A stretch of 64,000 bases of DNA from Leisingera sp. ANG-M1 (GTDB taxonomy: Bacteria > Pseudomonadota > Alphaproteobacteria > Rhodobacterales > Rhodobacteraceae). Position 1 is the first letter of the stretch. Each line of letters begins with the position of its first letter. Position numbers and translations under genes: made by a program. Location of the stretch: assembly GCF_000813745.1 (NCBI RefSeq), contig NZ_JWLC01000018.1, positions 1 to 64,000 on the forward strand. The letters run 5' to 3'. Of the stretch, positions 8,809 to 17,153 are shown piece by piece. Below the pieces are notes generated by a model that was not told the origin of the DNA, did no database searches, and saw nothing but the letters and a program-made list of their open reading frames with translations.

Positions 8809-9894
8809 TCAGAACAGAAAGTATACGCTTGGTTCCCAGAAAGAGACCGCGCTGCCGCCGTTGCCGGTCATCGTGCTGCTTGCCAGCGCTTCCAGGTCTG
8901 TGACGCCGGCCAGCGTGATGCTGCCGCCGCTGCCGAAATCCAGCACGGTGCTGCCATCCTTGGTTTGCGCAACTTCTGCAAGGCCGCCTGCTGTGATGCC
9001 GAGATCCGGGTGCAGCCAAAGCGTGTCGCGGGCCAGGTTGAAGTCGGTGATGGTGTCGTCTCCCATTCCGTCATCAAAGAAGAACGTGTCCGCGCCAAAA
9101 CCGCCGGTGAGCATGTCATCGCCGCCCTCACCGCCCCACAGGAAGTCACGGCCGCGGCCGCCATGCAAAATGTGGTCCCCCGATCCTGCGTAGGACTGAA
9201 CGGCCAGGACATCGTTGCCTTTGCCGCCATAAAGCGTGTCGCTGCCCGTGCTGGACAGGAGGATATCGCTGCCGGTCTTGCCTTTCAGCAAGTCATCACC
9301 CGCGCCTGCGCTCAGCGTGTCGTCGCCGCTGCCGCCGTTGAGTCGGTCATGCCCTTCGCCGCCGATCAGTTCGTCGTCGCCCCGGCCGCCAATCAGGGTG
9401 TCATTGCCGTCCATGCCATAGGCAAAGTCATTTCCGCGTCCCATCCGGAATATGTCGTTCCCCGAAAGCAAGTCGTCATCGCCAAAGAGCGTGAAGGTAT
9501 CGGCGCCGGCGCCGCCGAAAACCGACAATCCAGGGGACACTGTTCCGCCCTCAAGAAAGCTATGTGTGGTTAGAAAATTCTGGAAGTCCAACAAGGCGGC
9601 GTTGGACATCTTGTTGAACTCTTCAACTGGAATGCTGATACCGGAAATCTGAAAGGTTTTAGCGTCTTCCGGCATATCTTCGGGCGCAAAACTGTATTCA
9701 AACGCCGTGACAATCTGGCTGCCGCCTGCCGTCTGTTCAATTGTTGCCAAGGCACTGAAACCCGTGGCGCTCCAATCCGTATTGGTGTTTGCGACAAGGC
9801 GGCCCGTTTCAGGGTCCAGGGGCGAACTGCCTGCTGCCATACCCAAGTCTAGGAAATCCGTGTCAAAATTTCCGCTCAATCTGATGGTTGCCAT
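8809..9894 (-). CDS. RTX-type calcium-binding repeat protein, probable type I-secreted
   Basis: A 361-residue acidic protein. Residues 1-140 show no recognised domain; 145-290 hold about nine glycine/aspartate-rich nonapeptides of the GGxGxDxLx type (GGRGDDELI, GGEGHDRLN, GGSGDDTLS), which bind calcium in a beta-roll. The C-terminus is the kind used as an uncleaved type I secretion signal, and no N-terminal signal peptide is seen. The ATG at 9894 follows GAGGGA. No ABC exporter or membrane fusion gene is nearby, so it must use one elsewhere. The role is unknown; extracellular or surface location is inferred. Confidence 0.8.
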   Translation of the reverse strand: MATIRLSGNFDTDFLDLGMAAGSSPLDPETGRLVANTNTDWSATGFSALATIEQTAGGSQIVTAFEYSFAPEDMPEDAKTFQISGISIPVEEFNKMSNAALLDFQNFLTTHSFLEGGTVSPGLSVFGGAGADTFTLFGDDDLLSGNDIFRMGRGNDFAYGMDGNDTLIGGRGDDELIGGEGHDRLNGGSGDDTLSAGAGDDLLKGKTGSDILLSSTGSDTLYGGKGNDVLAVQSYAGSGDHILHGGRGRDFLWGGEGGDDMLTGGFGADTFFFDDGMGDDTITDFNLARDTLWLHPDLGITAGGLAEVAQTKDGSTVLDFGSGGSITLAGVTDLEALASSTMTGNGGSAVSFWEPSVYFLF

Positions 9895-10091
9895 CACTTT
9901 TCCCTCTAACATTCTGTTTGGGCTGCAATGCAGAACCTTGGTGCGGGCTTGGCAAACAAAGTGTTAATGGCAGGCGGTGTTTGACGGTAGTTTTCGGCTG
10001 CAGGGAGCAGCTTTGAAGGTCTGCTGCTCCGCTGCATCTAAAAGCGCGTCCGCGCCGCAGGAGTGATGGTCCTGCGGCAAACCAGCAGCTT

Positions 10092-10529
10092 TCAGGCGCG
10101 GGGGCCGACCACCAGCTGCGGCTGGCCGTCCGAGGTTTTTTGCGGCGAGCGGCCGCAGGCGGTGATTACCGCAGAGACCCGCTGCCGCCAGGACGAAAAG
10201 CTCTCAAACCGGACGACGTCGACCGGGCGGGTGAACTGCAGCGTGATCCGCTGATGGCCCCGGCTGCCGCAAGCGGCAAGGCCGTGCACAACGCCGGTGA
10301 AAGGCTGGCCAAGGTAGCGGCCTTCGACCTGCATGCCGATCTGCAGCGCTTTCATTGCTGATGCGCGGGCGCGCAGCGTGTTCCAGTCGCGGAACCCGTA
10401 GTATTCGGCGATCCGCTCCAGGGCGGCGCTGTGGCTGACAGGGCGGCCCTGGTTTTGCGTTTCTCTGCGCAAGAGGCGCGCTTCGGCCTTTAACTGGGAC
10501 ACAGAGGGGAGCGGTGATTGAGTCTGCAT
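10092..10529 (-). CDS. Glyoxalase-related small protein
   Basis: A 145-residue soluble protein. The first 60 residues (PSVSQLKAEARLLRRE, HSAALERIAEYYGFRDWNTL) match the short helical module found in proteins annotated as glyoxalase-related. The rest is a small beta-rich region beginning QIGMQVEGRYLGQPFTGVV. The start at 10529 is chosen because AAAGG lies upstream and the family begins there. Function unknown; no catalytic metal site can be pointed to. Confidence 0.65.
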   Translation of the reverse strand: MQTQSPLPSVSQLKAEARLLRRETQNQGRPVSHSAALERIAEYYGFRDWNTLRARASAMKALQIGMQVEGRYLGQPFTGVVHGLAACGSRGHQRITLQFTRPVDVVRFESFSSWRQRVSAVITACGRSPQKTSDGQPQLVVGPRA

Positions 10530-10721
10530 AGGTCTGCCTTTCGCAACGGGTGCGGTTGCCGATGCAGATAGGGCTCGCATTGCTATCCGGGCGTGCACCC
10601 AGGCGTCAGGAAAGATCCTTGTCCGGATTTCACCATGGCCGAAGGCCGCGAGCGGCAGGTATCCGGGACCTGTACCGCGATCTTTATCGGGATGGGGTTA
10701 ACAAAGCAACTCCGGTCCGCT

Positions 10722-11984
10722 TCAGGCAGTGAGCTGGCTTCCAGCGCGGCCGGTGATCGCTGCAGTGACGATGCGGCCTTCCTCCTGGGCTGCGGCAAAA
10801 CTCACCTCGGTGAATTGCTCGGTGCGGCCCATATGCGGGTTTTCCATCAGGATGCGGTGGGTCCGGCCGATCTGTTCAGCCAAATGCCGTTCCACCTGGG
10901 CGTCACCGGCGGCGCGCAGGCGGGCGGCGCGGTCCTTGATGACGTTGCCGTTCACTTGATTGGGAATCTTGGCGGCCGGGGTGCCTTCGCGTTTGGAGTA
11001 GGGGAACACATGCAGCCAGGTCAGGCCGCAGTCGGTAACCAGCTTCAGAGAGTTCTCGAAATGAGCATCGGTTTCGGTCGGGAAGCCTGCGATGATGTCG
11101 GCGCCAAAGGTCATTTCCGGGCGCAGGCGGCGGGCTTCTTCGCAGAAAGCGATGGCATCGTCGCGCAGGTGGCGGCGGGCCATGCGTTTCAGGATCAGAT
11201 CATCGCCGTGCTGCAACGACAGGTGCAGATGCGGCATCAAGCGCGGCTCGGTGGCGATGGCCTGCATCAGGTTGTCGTCCGCCTCGATCGAATCGATGGA
11301 GGAGATGCGCAGGCGGGGCAGGTCCGGCACCAGTTTCAGGATCCGCATCACCAGATCGCCCAAGCGCGGCTGGGCGGGCAGGTCAGCGCCCCAGGAGGTG
11401 AGGTCCACGCCGGTCAGCACCACCTCGTTATAGCCTTTGTCCACCAGCCGCTTGATCTGGTCGATCACTACGCCTGCGGGCACCGAGCGGGAGTTGCCGC
11501 GGCCATAGGGGATGATGCAGAAGGTGCAGCGGTGGTCGCAGCCGTTCTGGACCTGAACATAGGCACGGCTGCGGGTGCCGAAGCCATCGATCAGATGGCC
11601 TGCGGTCTCGGTCACCGACATGATGTCGTCGACCTGAACCTTTTCGGTGGTTCCGATGAAATCAGGGCCTTTGGCGATGTCCTGCCAGGTTTGCGGCTGC
11701 ATTTTTTCGGTGTTGCCGATAACGCGGGTGACTTCTTCCATCGCGGCGAAGGTTTCCGGCTCGGTCTGGGCGGCGCAGCCGGTGACGATGATCGGCGCTT
11801 CCGGATTTTCGCGGCGCAGCTTGCGGATTTCCTGACGCGCCTTGCGCACGGCCTCTGCCGTCACGGCGCAGGTGTTCACCACCACGGCGTTCTCCAGGCC
11901 TGCCTGCTGGCTCAGCTCCTTCATCGCCTCGGTTTCATAGGCGTTGAGGCGGCAGCCAAGGGTGGTGAATTTGGGTGCGTTCAT
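10722..11984 (-). CDS. mtaB: tRNA t6A37 methylthiotransferase MtaB
   Basis: A 420-residue radical SAM methylthiotransferase that converts t6A at position 37 of tRNA to ms2t6A. The N-terminal UPF0004 domain starts FTTLGCRLNAYE and holds three cluster cysteines (GCRLN, NTCAVT, GCAAQ). The radical SAM motif is CDHRCTFC near residue 150. The C-terminal region has a TRAM-like end. Its ATG overlaps the dapF stop by four bases (ATGA), indicating coupling. The long lysine/arginine-rich linkers fit MtaB rather than MiaB. Confidence 0.93.
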   Translation of the reverse strand: MNAPKFTTLGCRLNAYETEAMKELSQQAGLENAVVVNTCAVTAEAVRKARQEIRKLRRENPEAPIIVTGCAAQTEPETFAAMEEVTRVIGNTEKMQPQTWQDIAKGPDFIGTTEKVQVDDIMSVTETAGHLIDGFGTRSRAYVQVQNGCDHRCTFCIIPYGRGNSRSVPAGVVIDQIKRLVDKGYNEVVLTGVDLTSWGADLPAQPRLGDLVMRILKLVPDLPRLRISSIDSIEADDNLMQAIATEPRLMPHLHLSLQHGDDLILKRMARRHLRDDAIAFCEEARRLRPEMTFGADIIAGFPTETDAHFENSLKLVTDCGLTWLHVFPYSKREGTPAAKIPNQVNGNVIKDRAARLRAAGDAQVERHLAEQIGRTHRILMENPHMGRTEQFTEVSFAAAQEEGRIVTAAITGRAGSQLTA

Positions 11985-12814
11985 CCCAGCGACTCCAGGA
12001 ATTCGCGGGTGAAGCTGCCGTCGAAAACATGCATGGTGGGGCCGGTCATCCAGACGCCATCCTCTGCCCAGTCGATCCAAAGGGTGCCGCCGTCCAGATC
12101 CACCTGCACCTTGCGGCCTGTCAGCCCGCGCCGTGCCGCGGCAACGGCTGTTGCGCAGGAGGAGGAGCCGGAAGCCAGCGTGACGCCTACACCGCGCTCC
12201 CAGACGCGCATGCGGATGCGGTCGGGGCCGGTCACCTGGGCGACCTGCACATTGGTGCGCTGCGGATAAAGCGGATGGTGTTCATAGCGGGGGCCGAATT
12301 CTGCCAGCGGGATCAGCTCGGCATCCTCGACAAAGAAGGTGCAATGGGGGTTGCCCATGCCTGTGGCGGTCGGGGCGCCCTCGATCGGCAGCTCCAGCGT
12401 GTCCATCTCTTCAGCCAGCGGGATGTCCTGCCAGTCAAGCTGCGGTGCGCCCATATTGACCGAAGTGAGCCCGTTGCCGGCATCGCGGGCAAACAGGTCG
12501 CCGCGGTCGGTGGTCAGGTGCAGCTCAGGCTTGCCGCTTTCCAGGATCAGGTGGCGGGCAATGCATCGGGTAGCATTGCCGCAGGCGCCGGAGGTGGAAC
12601 CGTCAGCGTTGTAGAAGGTCAGATGCGCGTCGCCCGTGCCGTTTGATATCACGGTCAGCTGGTCGAAGCCGACGCCGAATTGACGGTGCGCGATTCCCTT
12701 GGCCATTGCCGGAGTAATGGCAATATCCTGCGCGCGCGCGTCAACAACGACGAAGTCGTTGCCCAGCCCATGCATCTTCATGAAGGGGAGTGCGGTATCT
12801 GCCTTGGTGCTCAT
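11981..12814 (-). CDS. dapF: Diaminopimelate epimerase
   Basis: A 277-residue PLP-independent epimerase interconverting LL- and meso-diaminopimelate for lysine and peptidoglycan synthesis. The two catalytic cysteines are visible in GACGNATRC (Cys about 78) and GSSSCATAVAA (about 222). The KMHGLGNDFVVVD start block is intact. The ATG at 12814 is preferred, but one nine bases upstream at 12823 is possible. Overlaps mtaB by four bases in one operon. Confidence 0.94.
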   Translation of the reverse strand: MSTKADTALPFMKMHGLGNDFVVVDARAQDIAITPAMAKGIAHRQFGVGFDQLTVISNGTGDAHLTFYNADGSTSGACGNATRCIARHLILESGKPELHLTTDRGDLFARDAGNGLTSVNMGAPQLDWQDIPLAEEMDTLELPIEGAPTATGMGNPHCTFFVEDAELIPLAEFGPRYEHHPLYPQRTNVQVAQVTGPDRIRMRVWERGVGVTLASGSSSCATAVAAARRGLTGRKVQVDLDGGTLWIDWAEDGVWMTGPTMHVFDGSFTREFLESLG

Positions 12815-12879
12815 GGCGGGCATATAGACCCGGCACAGAAATGAATCCAGCCTTCGGTGAGAAAAGTTGAAAAAAGGGG

Positions 12880-12908
12880 TTGACCCTCTGACGTACTGGC
12901 CCTAGATA
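12880..12908 (+). promoter_or_regulatory. Sigma-70 type promoter for tRNA-Lys
   Basis: TTGACC (12880-12885) and TAGATA (12903-12908) are separated by exactly 17 bp, the best promoter match seen in the window. Transcription should start near 12915, giving a leader of about 95 nt before the tRNA. The leader can form an AAGTG/CACTT hairpin. Confidence 0.7.
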
Positions 12909-13010
12909 CGCCGCCTATCGGGACAGCGAGACACACGCTGCCAAGCAGTTCCGAAGCGAAATAAGTGCTTGAACCCTCTGGGAAAAACACTTAGACAGCA
13001 ACGAAGAAGT

Positions 13011-13086
13011 GGGCCGTTAGCTCAGTTGGTAGAGCAACTGACTTTTAATCAGTGGGTCGCAGGTTCGAATCCTGCACGGCTCACCA
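13011..13086 (+). tRNA. tRNA-Lys (anticodon UUU)
   Basis: A 76-nt cloverleaf. The acceptor GGGCCGT pairs with ACGGCTC (one G-T), the D-arm is GCTCAGTTGGTAGAGC, and the anticodon loop CTTTTAA sits inside CTGA/TCAG. The T-arm GCAGGTTCGAATCCTGC and an encoded CCA complete it. Confidence 0.97.
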
Positions 13087-13211
13087 CTTCCTCCAAAATC
13101 CACTGAAATTGATAAGCATCTGATCCCCGTTGGGGAATCGCGCTTGGACCGGCAGCTGCCGTGTTTTGTCCGGCGAAAGGGAGCAGGCCCGCGGGCCTGC
13201 CCGTGTTTGCC

Positions 13212-14231
13212 TCAGCGCTGGCGCAGGATGCCGAGGCCCTTGCGGCGGACCAGGCGGCGGCCTTTGACGGCTTCGCGGAAGACGATCAGCAGGCCGGCGC
13301 CGACGATCATCGACAGGCCGATCCAGGTGGCCATGCCGGGCAGGCTGCCAAAGATCATCCAGCCCCAGAACACGGACCACGGCAGGTAGGTGTATTCAAA
13401 CGGGGTGACCACCGAGGCCTCGGCCAGCCGGTAGGCTTGGGAGAGCGCAAAGAAGCCGACGCCCGAGATGCCGCCAAGCGCTAGCAGCAACAGCCAGTCG
13501 CGCTGGCTGGGGGCGGCCCACTCGCGGTAAAGGAAGGCGAGGCTGGGGTGCGGGGATTCGGTCTGCAGATTTGAGAATATCAGGCCGAGGACGGCCCCTG
13601 CGGTGATGAAGAACACCAATGTAAACAGAGTCATGGAGCCGCCGTTGGTGCGCTTGCCCAGTTTACGGGTGGTGATGATCGAGACCGCATAGGCAACGGC
13701 CGCAAGAAGGGCGAGAACCGCTGCGGGCTCGAACACTCCGGCGCCGGGCTGCACGATCACCAGAACACCGGCCAGGCCGATGAAGACGGCAAACCAGCGG
13801 AACAGGCCGATCTTTTCGCCCAGGAAGACAGTGGCCAGCATGGTGACAAAGATCGGGGTGGAGAAGGTGATGGCGGCGGTCTCGGCCAGGCCGATGGCGG
13901 CCAGGGCCATGTAATAGACCAGGTAGGAGCTGAAGCCGGCAGCAGCCCGCAGGAGCTGCAGCGGGATCGAGCCCAGCCGCAGCGGCCAGAGGGTGCCGTC
14001 GAGCCAGGCAATGGCAGCCACGATCGGCAGCGCAAAGACGCCGCGCCAGAACACGATCTGATGCACCGCATAGCCGCCGCTGAGGCTTTTGATGATCACG
14101 TCCTGAATCGGAAACAGGGTGGTGGCCAGAAGCAGGAACAAAATCCCGGCCACGGGCCGGGAATCGGGGGCGTCCTGCACCTGGGGTGCCTGCGGGGCAA
14201 ATTCCGGTGTGTTTGCTTCTGTGACAGCCAT
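13212..14231 (-). CDS. EamA/DMT family transporter
   Basis: A 339-residue inner-membrane protein with about ten hydrophobic helices in two EamA repeats (roughly residues 45-180 and 190-320). It has the usual GLAETAAITFSTPIF and EASVVTPFEYTYLPW segments. A 40-residue hydrophilic N-terminal extension precedes the first helix. The start at 14231 follows GAGGAG. Such proteins export small metabolites, often amino acids or amines; the substrate cannot be read from sequence. Confidence 0.85.
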   Translation of the reverse strand: MAVTEANTPEFAPQAPQVQDAPDSRPVAGILFLLLATTLFPIQDVIIKSLSGGYAVHQIVFWRGVFALPIVAAIAWLDGTLWPLRLGSIPLQLLRAAAGFSSYLVYYMALAAIGLAETAAITFSTPIFVTMLATVFLGEKIGLFRWFAVFIGLAGVLVIVQPGAGVFEPAAVLALLAAVAYAVSIITTRKLGKRTNGGSMTLFTLVFFITAGAVLGLIFSNLQTESPHPSLAFLYREWAAPSQRDWLLLLALGGISGVGFFALSQAYRLAEASVVTPFEYTYLPWSVFWGWMIFGSLPGMATWIGLSMIVGAGLLIVFREAVKGRRLVRRKGLGILRQR

Positions 14232-14422
14232 CGCGCGACTCCTCGTGTTGGAGGAACAGGCTGCCTGAGAAGGCGGCGGCTTCTGGCGGAACTGCGACAA
14301 CAGCGTCGCTGGCAAGCGCATGGGTATGAAAATTCAAACCGTTACCGAACTGAAGCGGGGTTTACAGGGGCTGGCTTTGCAGGTCTGAGTTGGAGGAAAG
14401 CCAGGCGAAAGGAGATATTCAG

Positions 14423-15121
14423 ATGGGTGAGGCTCTGTTTGCATTGCCGCAGGCGCCGGTGATTCCGGTGCAGGGGGAAACTGCAGGCTATCCTGTGGGA
14501 CGGGTTTTCTGTGTCGGGCGCAACTATGCCGCCCATGCCGCCGAGATGGGCAATGAAGTGGACCGGGAGGCGCCGTTCTATTTCACCAAGGCAGCGGCCA
14601 ACGCGGTTCTGACAGACACAGTTGTGCCCTATCCGCCGGGGACCGAGAACTTCCATTACGAAATGGAGCTGGCGGTGGCCATTGGCGCGCCGGTCTTCCG
14701 GGCTTCGCCCGAGGCGGCGCAGGCTTCTGTCTTTGGCTATTGCTGCGCGCTGGACATGACGCGGCGCGATTTGCAGATCCGCGAGCGGCAGAAGCAGCGG
14801 CCCTGGGATCTGGGCAAGGATCTGGAGAATGGCACGGTGCTGGCGCCGTTGACCCGGGCCGCGGACTGGGGCAGTCCCGCGGGGCAGCGGATCTGGCTGG
14901 AGGTGAACGGCGAGATCCGCCAGGATGCCTCGCTGGACGAGATGATTTGGTCTGTGGAGGAAATCATCTGCCACCTTTCAGGCTATTACCACTTGCGGCC
15001 TGGGGATGTGATTCTGACCGGAACACCGGCAGGGGTGGGACCGGTGCAAGGCGGCGACCGCATGCGCGGCGGTGTTGACGGGCTGGAACCGGTCGGGCTG
15101 TCCCTGACTGCTGCGGAATGA
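14423..15121 (+). CDS. Fumarylacetoacetate hydrolase family protein
   Basis: A 232-residue FAH-family C-C hydrolase. It opens with RVFCVGRNYAAHAAEM, has acidic metal ligands in FHYEMELAVAIG, and later DMTRRDLQ, SLDEMIWSVEEII and GDVILTGTPAGVGPV, the last being diagnostic. The size and N-terminus resemble fumarylpyruvate hydrolases and acylpyruvases of aromatic catabolism. It follows AAAGGAGA. It lies just upstream of a TRAP transporter on the same strand, but the 325-bp gap means linkage is uncertain. Confidence 0.87.
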   Translation: MGEALFALPQAPVIPVQGETAGYPVGRVFCVGRNYAAHAAEMGNEVDREAPFYFTKAAANAVLTDTVVPYPPGTENFHYEMELAVAIGAPVFRASPEAAQASVFGYCCALDMTRRDLQIRERQKQRPWDLGKDLENGTVLAPLTRAADWGSPAGQRIWLEVNGEIRQDASLDEMIWSVEEIICHLSGYYHLRPGDVILTGTPAGVGPVQGGDRMRGGVDGLEPVGLSLTAAE

Positions 15122-15446
15122 CGCAAGGCGGTCGGCCGTCACGATTGTTGTTGCCATATGGCCGATTCGATATGTATCAATTTGGGTGTAAATGCGGGGG
15201 GCTTCGTAACATATAATCTTGTGAATTTGTCTGCAGACCTCATTTGCAGGCGTATTTCATGAGTGAAAAATGCATAATCTGCTGTTGATAGTTACAAACG
15301 CACCTAATAGCAGAGATGCACGCGGTTCGTTAAATGAACCTGAAACGGGGCTCTGACGGCAGAAACGGAAAGATTTTGGCCGGGTGCTGCAGCAATGTTG
15401 CGCAGAGTGGAAGCCCGGCAAGTGAATAGGTCAAAGGGAGGACGAC
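15122..15446 (+). other. 325-bp AT-rich intergenic region upstream of TRAP operon
   Basis: Clearly more AT-rich than its neighbours. It holds an inverted repeat GGTTC-N7-GAACC at 15324-15340 and the palindrome CCATATGG near 15154, either of which could be an operator for the TRAP operon. A TTGATA (15285-15290)/TAATAG (15305-15310) pair has a 14-bp spacer, too short for a good promoter. No coding sequence or known RNA seen. Confidence 0.4.
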
Positions 15447-16490
15447 ATGACCACTCGGAGAAAGCTACTGGGCGCTGTAGGCGCGGCAGCCGTCGCAGCG
15501 ATGTGCGCGGCACCGGCATTTGCCCAGGAAGTCACCCTGAAACTGCACCAGTTCCTGCCGGCGCAGGCCAATGTGCCGAAGCTGATCCTGGATGTCTGGG
15601 CCGATAACGTCGAGGAATCCTCGGGCGGGCGCATCAAGGTCGACCGGTTCCCGTCGATGCAGCTGGGCGGCAAGCCGCCGGAGCTGATGGACCAGGCCAT
15701 TGATGGCGTGGCGGATGTTGTCTGGACCGTGGTCGGCTATACCCCGGGCCGCTATCCTTCGACCGAAGTGTTCGAACTGCCCTTCATGATGACCAACGCA
15801 CGCGCGGTGTCGCATGCCTATTGGGAAATGTTCGAAAAGCACATGAAGGACACCGAGTTCAAGGATGTGCACATCCTGGGCACCTGGGTGCACGGACCCG
15901 GCATGATCCACACTTCGGACCCGGTGGAAGCGCCTGAAGATCTGGAAGGCATGAAAATCCGCGGTGGCGGCCGCTCGGTCAACGCGCTGCTGACCGAACT
16001 GGGTGCAACCCCGGTTGGCATGCCGGTTCCGGCGGTTCCGGAAGGCCTGTCCAAAGGTGTGATCGACGGCACCACCATCCCGTGGGAAGTGACCGCGGCG
16101 CTGAAGGTTCCGGAACTGGTCGAAAACCACACCGAGTTCACTGGCAAGGCGCTGTATACCCTGACCTTCGTGCTGGCGATGAACAAGGACAAGTACGAAA
16201 GCCTGCCGGATGACTTGAAGAAGGCCATCGACGACAACTCCGGTCTGGAGTTCTCGGTCTTTGCCGGCGGCACCCAGGCGGATTCCGACGGCCCCTCGCG
16301 CGAAATGGCGCTGGATCTGGGCAACAACGTCATCACCCTGGACGCCGAGCAGACCGCCCTGTGGCGCGAGCGTGCGCAGCCGATCTATGACAAGTGGATC
16401 GCTGACATGAACGAAAAAGGCATCGACGGTGCCGCACTGATCGAAGAGGCCAGCGGCCTGATCGAGAAATACACGCCGCAGTATCAGTAA
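15447..16490 (+). CDS. TRAP transporter substrate-binding protein (DctP family)
   Basis: A 347-residue periplasmic receptor of a tripartite ATP-independent transporter. It has an N-terminal export signal with RR at residues 4-5 and a cut after APAFA, near residue 26. The DctP blocks are LKLHQFLPA near 32, QLGGKPPELMDQ near 72, and the ligand-binding region ending GMKIRGGGRSVNALLTELG. Followed by the two membrane subunits. The ligand, probably an organic acid, is not determinable. Confidence 0.92.
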   Translation: MTTRRKLLGAVGAAAVAAMCAAPAFAQEVTLKLHQFLPAQANVPKLILDVWADNVEESSGGRIKVDRFPSMQLGGKPPELMDQAIDGVADVVWTVVGYTPGRYPSTEVFELPFMMTNARAVSHAYWEMFEKHMKDTEFKDVHILGTWVHGPGMIHTSDPVEAPEDLEGMKIRGGGRSVNALLTELGATPVGMPVPAVPEGLSKGVIDGTTIPWEVTAALKVPELVENHTEFTGKALYTLTFVLAMNKDKYESLPDDLKKAIDDNSGLEFSVFAGGTQADSDGPSREMALDLGNNVITLDAEQTALWRERAQPIYDKWIADMNEKGIDGAALIEEASGLIEKYTPQYQ

Positions 16491-16511
16491 GGCGTTTTGA
16501 TTGATAAAGGT

Positions 16512-16545
16512 GAAGGGCCGCGCGGCATTGGCACTGCGGCCCTTC
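16512..16545 (+). promoter_or_regulatory. Intercistronic hairpin between TRAP receptor and membrane genes
   Basis: A perfect 10-bp stem, GAAGGGCCGC (16512-16521) with GCGGCCCTTC (16536-16545), 22 nt after the receptor stop and without a T-run. It can stabilise the upstream mRNA so that more receptor than membrane protein is made; this is inferred from similar operons. Confidence 0.6.
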
Positions 16546-16571
16546 GCACACCGGAATAAGGCAACATTACC

Positions 16572-17153
16572 ATGCACAAGCTCATGATGCGGCTGGCCAA
16601 GGCCATGGCCTACCTGGGCGGTGCGGTCCTCACTCTCCTGATCATTCTGACATGTGTTTCGATCGCAGGGCGGCTGCTGAACGGGCTGTTCCATGGCGAT
16701 CTGATGGAGCGGATTGCGCCTGGGTTTTCGAGATGGATGACGGGCTGGGTCGGCCCCGTGAACGGCGACTTTGAGCTGGTCGAGGCAGGCGTGGCCTTTG
16801 CCATCTTCGCCTTCCTGCCGCTGTGCCAGATTACTGCGGGCCATGCCTCGGTGGATGTGGTGGCCAATGCTTTTCCACGCGGGGTGAAACGGTTCCTTCG
16901 GATGGTGACCGAGCTGCTGTTTGCGGCCGTTCTGATACTGATCGCCTGGCGTTTGGGCGCCGGTCTGGCCGGCAAGTATTCCAACGGCGAGACCTCCTTC
17001 CTGCTCGAGTTCCCGGTCTGGTGGGCCTACGCCATCAGCATGGTGGCAGCAGTCGTGGCCGCCATCGTGGGCATCTACATGGGTGCGGTGCGCACCATTG
17101 AATTCTTTACCGGCCGCATCCTGGTTTGGGACGGCGTGGAGGGCGAAACGTGA
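16572..17153 (+). CDS. TRAP transporter small membrane subunit (DctQ family)
   Basis: A 193-residue protein with four hydrophobic helices (about 13-38, 75-95, 110-130 and 148-172), the DctQ layout. It is longer than the 160-residue average because of a hydrophilic loop between helices 1 and 2. The segment QITAGHASVDVV is typical. It joins the receptor to the large DctM channel; its stop overlaps the next gene's GTG start. Confidence 0.9.
   Translation: MHKLMMRLAKAMAYLGGAVLTLLIILTCVSIAGRLLNGLFHGDLMERIAPGFSRWMTGWVGPVNGDFELVEAGVAFAIFAFLPLCQITAGHASVDVVANAFPRGVKRFLRMVTELLFAAVLILIAWRLGAGLAGKYSNGETSFLLEFPVWWAYAISMVAAVVAAIVGIYMGAVRTIEFFTGRILVWDGVEGET

Noticed and set aside
8809-9894. CRISPR-like repeats in the RTX gene
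   Set aside because: The periodicity of about 27 bp is coding nonapeptides in frame, with variable bases and no spacers.
10593-12269. 558-codon plus-strand frame across mtaB
   Set aside because: Antisense shadow of mtaB and dapF, both clear genes on the minus strand.
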